This document shows, one piece after another, positions 29,435-32,271 of a DNA stretch of 32,271 bases (position 1 is the stretch's first letter; the number at the start of each line of letters is the position of its first letter). The notes beneath the pieces were generated by a model, which saw only the letters and a list, made by a program, of their open reading frames with translations, had not been told where the DNA came from and made no database searches. Location of the stretch: positions 1-32,271 of the forward strand of contig DFHY01000129.1 in the NCBI GenBank assembly GCA_002371345.1, read 5' to 3'. A program made the position numbers and the translations under genes. This stretch comes from Lachnospiraceae bacterium UBA3711. Its GTDB lineage: Bacteria > Bacillota > Clostridia > Lachnospirales > Lachnospiraceae.

Positions 29435-31057
29435 TTATTCTTCGATCTGCCTGGCGCGCTTCGCGCGGTATTCCTTCGGGGGCATCCCCTGAGTCTTCTT
29501 AAACATAAAACTGAAATAATGCGGATCTCTGTAACCCACCTGATAAGCGATCTCAGAGCTTCGCAGTGTGGTGGTTCTAAGCAGCTGTTTGGCACGCTCC
29601 ATCCTCTTCTGGATCAGATACTCTATGAACGTCATACCCATCTCCTGCGAGAAGATGGAAGAAAAATGATTCGGGCTGATGTTCGCCGCTTCCGCCACCA
29701 CATTTCGGGAGATGTCCTCATTGTCATAATTCTCATCAATGTAACGGACTGCCTCTCGGATCATGCGGCTGTAGCGCTTCTCCGTATGGCTGTCACGGAT
29801 CCGTATCAGTTCCTTCAGATAAGAGCAGAGATACTGTCTTGCCTGGGCCACCGTGACCTGCCCCTTCAGAAAGGTGTTGATGTCCCCGCAGATCTGATCG
29901 ATCTCATCTGCCGGATGATCCATTTCCTTCAGAAAGCGGACCATTGAGAAATACATATCCATGACCTGATAATTCAGGAAGATTCGGGATCGGAGGTTGT
30001 TCTCCCCGATCGAATTGAAAATCTCTTCTATAAACGGCTCGATCTCCTCATAGGTTCCGGTATGCATGAACTCATCCAGCACTTCCCTGGAATTCTCGTT
30101 GGTGACCGCTCCTTCCACATCCAGCCCCGGAGTCTCCTGGCGCAAATGATCGGAGGACAGTTCGCTGGAGTGCACAACCTTGTTCATGCCATAGATAAAC
30201 CGGTATGAAAATGCTCGGTTTGCCTCATAGAACGATCTGCCGATGTCGCTGATCCGGTTGACTATCTCTCCCTCTCCGATGAAATAAGAACGGCACTCAT
30301 CGGCCCGGATCCTGTCAGTCAGACGCTCAATCATCCGGCTGCTCAGCGCCTGCAGCTCCCGGGCGTCGTTCCCTCCTCCGAGAAGTGCGAAGCCATCCTC
30401 TCCGCGGTCAAAAAAGTACCACCCTTCGACCTGATCGACCAGCCCGGCAAGTTCCTCCCGGAAGCTGAACGTAAGCCGGCCGGTCCCTCCTTCGCGCACC
30501 GTCAGAAGAAGCATCTGGTAGTAGCGGGCAGTTATGTTCATATGCAGTTCTTCCGCCATCTTGAGAAGGTCCGGCAGCTGTTTGTCTCCAAGGACAAGCG
30601 CCCGGAACAGCATCTGTTTCTGGTACTCGCTCTGCTCCTTGCGGATCTCCTCCCGCCAGTCCTGTTCTGCCGTGCTCCGGTTCTCCTCGATCTTTTTCTT
30701 CACCTTCCGGATGCACTCCAGAAGCTTTCCGGGCGGAAGCGGTTTGAGCAGATACTCTGTAACGCCCAGTGAGACTGCCTTCTGTGCGTAGGAGAACTCA
30801 TCGTATCCGGACAGGATGATGATATATGTCTCCGGAAGTTCCTTCTTCACAAGTTCGGACAGTTCCAGCCCGTCTATAAACGGCATCTTGATATCCGTCA
30901 GAAGGATATCCGGCTTCGTCTCCAGGATCATGGGCCACGCCAGCTCCCCGTCGCTTGCCTCTCCTACAAATTCAATGTCTTCCTTCTTCCAGTCGATCTG
31001 TTTTTTGATGCCGTCGCGCATCACGATCTCATCTTCCGCCAGAAACAGTTTGATCAT
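29435..31057 (-). CDS. response regulator, YesN-like, with AraC-type DNA-binding domain
   Basis: A 540-residue regulator. The receiver domain (residues 1-120) has E8/D9/E10, phosphoacceptor D55 in I-L-L-T-D-I-K-M-P, and K105 in L-L-K-P-L-P-P. A ~310-residue middle region with predicted helices follows, as in large YesN proteins. The C-terminal AraC domain (~435-540) has two helix-turn-helix units, with I-S-R-N-V-V-A-E-A-A-N-I-S-P-N-H-F-S and the conserved I-A-Y-Q-V-G-Y-R-D-P-H-Y-F-S-F-M-F-K-K-T-Q-G. GAGAGGG is before the ATG. It is the first gene of the two-component and importer run, and the three repeats at 27871-27924 are its most likely targets. Confidence 0.95.
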   Translation of the reverse strand: MIKLFLAEDEIVMRDGIKKQIDWKKEDIEFVGEASDGELAWPMILETKPDILLTDIKMPFIDGLELSELVKKELPETYIIILSGYDEFSYAQKAVSLGVTEYLLKPLPPGKLLECIRKVKKKIEENRSTAEQDWREEIRKEQSEYQKQMLFRALVLGDKQLPDLLKMAEELHMNITARYYQMLLLTVREGGTGRLTFSFREELAGLVDQVEGWYFFDRGEDGFALLGGGNDARELQALSSRMIERLTDRIRADECRSYFIGEGEIVNRISDIGRSFYEANRAFSYRFIYGMNKVVHSSELSSDHLRQETPGLDVEGAVTNENSREVLDEFMHTGTYEEIEPFIEEIFNSIGENNLRSRIFLNYQVMDMYFSMVRFLKEMDHPADEIDQICGDINTFLKGQVTVAQARQYLCSYLKELIRIRDSHTEKRYSRMIREAVRYIDENYDNEDISRNVVAEAANISPNHFSSIFSQEMGMTFIEYLIQKRMERAKQLLRTTTLRSSEIAYQVGYRDPHYFSFMFKKTQGMPPKEYRAKRARQIEE

Positions 31058-31130
31058 GCGAATCCCTCTCTCATTTATACCTGCCGGCCGCGGTCTGTCA
31101 TGTCCTCATTCTAACAGGAAATGAAAGCAT

Positions 31131-31162
31131 AAAAACGCCTGCGGGCGGCTGCCTGCAAGCGT
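31131..31162 (-). terminator. intrinsic terminator after the LSm-GNAT gene
   Basis: Twelve-base arms (31135-31146 and 31151-31162, 10 of 12 paired) with a GGCT loop, followed on the minus strand by five T (complement of 31131-31135). It isolates the two-component operon from the genes to its right. Confidence 0.85.
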
Positions 31163-31170
31163 CCTCTTTT

Positions 31171-31788
31171 TTACAACTCCTTCTCCATTCTCACACACCG
31201 GAATGTGCCGCCGTCCGCCGCATCGCCGCAGACCTCATACCCCAGCTGCTCATAGAATTCGACCTTGTTGTCGCGGCTGTCCACTGCTGCCTTGGAATAG
31301 TGCAGTTCCTCAGCCCATCCCTCGCACTCATCGACTACCATCCTTCCGATCCCTTTGTGCCGGTATTCCGGAAGCACCACCACTCTGCCGATCATCATGC
31401 TATCATTATCAAGAGGAAACATCCGCGCTGTCGCTACCGGAAAGCCTCCATCTGTCACAACGATATACTTTGTATCAGGTCCGTCGTGATCATCAAACTC
31501 CTGGCGCAGTGTAATATGATGCTTCTTAGCCATCGCCTGGATACGGACATAATATGCTCCCGCTATCTGCCAGGTCTGTTCCGCCCGTATAACAGACAGC
31601 TCAGGCCTCTCCTCGATATCTGCGATATCTCCGGCGTATATCAGCACTCCGCTGATAAAGACTCCTGTCTCGTCCTCTCCATACTCGTGAAACATGAATT
31701 CAGCACACTCAACCCGTGCTGTTCCGGTATAGATATGCCCCCACCGGTCCGTGGCACGAACCATACGGCCATCATATTTCTCGAACAT
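31171..31788 (-). CDS. GNAT acetyltransferase with N-terminal LSm-like domain
   Basis: A 205-residue two-domain protein. Residues ~1-60 (F-E-K-Y-D-G-R-M-V-R-A-T-D-R-W-G, then G-V-F-I-S-G-V-L-I-Y-A-G-D-I) resemble a short LSm/Sm-like beta domain common in Firmicutes. Residues ~65-205 are a GNAT fold with the acetyl-CoA loop V-V-V-L-P-E-Y-R-H-K-G-I-G-R-M-V-V and a C-terminal F-Y-E-Q-L-G-Y-E-V-C-G. The ATG at 31788 is chosen over a TTG 9 bases upstream, because GGAGG touches the TTG but is 9 bases from the ATG. The substrate is unknown. A terminator follows 8 bases after its stop. Confidence 0.85.
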   Translation of the reverse strand: MFEKYDGRMVRATDRWGHIYTGTARVECAEFMFHEYGEDETGVFISGVLIYAGDIADIEERPELSVIRAEQTWQIAGAYYVRIQAMAKKHHITLRQEFDDHDGPDTKYIVVTDGGFPVATARMFPLDNDSMMIGRVVVLPEYRHKGIGRMVVDECEGWAEELHYSKAAVDSRDNKVEFYEQLGYEVCGDAADGGTFRCVRMEKEL

Positions 31789-31863
31789 ATCACACAACCT
31801 CCGGACTCTTACCCGGCAGACAGCCCTCCAGCCACAGCTTCAGGACTCCTGGCTCTGTCATCA

Positions 31864-32271
31864 TCACATCTCACTGTAATATCCGCATATTCTGTACGGG
31901 TTGTCCTTTACACGGTCCGCGGCGATACCCGCGCAGATGAATCTTTCTTCAATGTTTGATCCCTGATCCGCGTATGAATATACGCCGAACCTTATACTAG
32001 CCTTGCAGTCCTTGTCCTTCCCGCCGAATACATCGAACACAAACTCCCTGAGATACTGTTCATAGTCCTCCTGGTGAGGACAGTACAGCAGGAACGTGTC
32101 CCCATCCTGCCTGCAGCCGATCCCGCCGGTTTTCTGAGCCAGTTTCTTAACGCTGAAGCCTATGCTGCGCAGAAGATGATCCCCCATCTTCCGTCCATGC
32201 TGTTTATTGAACGCGTGGAACCGGTTCACATCACAGGAAAATGCATCGAGCCCCGTCTCTTTGTAAATATG
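31864..32271 (-). CDS. C-terminal part of a degenerate GGDEF-domain protein (5' end outside window)
   Basis: The frame is open from the right edge to the stop at 31864, so only the last ~135 residues are seen. They match the GGDEF (diguanylate cyclase) fold: F-S-C-D-V-N-R-F-H-A-F-N (equivalent to the metal- and substrate-binding D-x-D-x-F-K-x-x-N) and M-G-D-H-L-L-R-S-I. The signature, however, reads R-Q-D-G-D-T-F where R-x-G-G-D-E-F is expected. No inhibitory RxxD is visible. The protein is therefore probably catalytically inactive, and may bind nucleotide or a partner instead. The N-terminal domains cannot be judged. Confidence 0.75.
   Translation of the reverse strand, partial: HIYKETGLDAFSCDVNRFHAFNKQHGRKMGDHLLRSIGFSVKKLAQKTGGIGCRQDGDTFLLYCPHQEDYEQYLREFVFDVFGGKDKDCKASIRFGVYSYADQGSNIEERFICAGIAADRVKDNPYRICGYYSEM

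Overview
The window looks like a chromosomal stretch from a Lachnospiraceae-type member of the Clostridia. The signs are Gram-positive ribosome binding sites (AGGAGG-like) in front of nearly every gene, carbohydrate ABC systems with YesM/YesN-type and RpiR-type regulators, a ribosomal protein L17 with the long internal insertion seen in this group, and base composition near 50% G+C by eye. I cannot name a genus. All genes except one cyclophilin (ppiB) are read from the minus strand. No tRNA, rRNA, CRISPR array, integrase or transposase is visible.

Layout from left to right (transcription runs right to left). (1) 82-3402: a CUT1 sugar ABC operon (binding protein, then two permeases) with a strong promoter embedded in three LacI-type palindromes. 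(2) 3545-4013: a non-coding block with 49-bp tandem repeats running into a ~190-bp imperfect palindrome. (3) 4014-4538: ppiB on the plus strand, convergent with the next operon; the gap holds a terminator hairpin and a duplicated 86-bp repeat. (4) 4859-9227: an alpha-type ribosomal operon, rpmJ-rpsM-rpsK-rpsD-rpoA-rplQ plus a GNAT acetyltransferase, starting from its own promoter without infA. (5) 9363-13082: an O-acetylhomoserine sulfhydrylase-type gene followed by a multi-pass membrane SpoIIE/PP2C phosphatase. (6) 13459-13725: a small SH3b protein with a textbook double-glycine export leader. (7) 13832-21303: a second CUT1 operon: binding protein, two permeases, an ADP-dependent-type sugar kinase, a class II aldolase, an RpiR regulator and a PPK2 polyphosphate kinase. 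(8) 21672-31057: a YesN/YesM two-component pair followed by a galactofuranose-type (Ytf-like) ABC importer with two paralogous binding proteins. (9) 31171-32271: a GNAT acetyltransferase with an N-terminal LSm-like domain, and the 3' part of a gene for a degenerate GGDEF domain that runs off the right edge.

How the genes may work together: each of the three sugar systems has its own control logic (LacI-type operators; RpiR with paired 13-bp sites; YesN with three direct repeats). In both CUT1 operons an intrinsic-terminator hairpin sits between the binding-protein gene and the permeases, which should give an excess of binding protein. The most interesting functional proposal is in block 7. 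A kinase of the ADP-dependent family would turn ADP into AMP, and a PPK2 of the type that rephosphorylates AMP with polyphosphate lies at the end of the same gene run. That would allow polyphosphate-driven sugar phosphorylation. The double-glycine-leader SH3b protein and the second, lipid-anchored Ytf-like binding protein are the other two points most worth testing.
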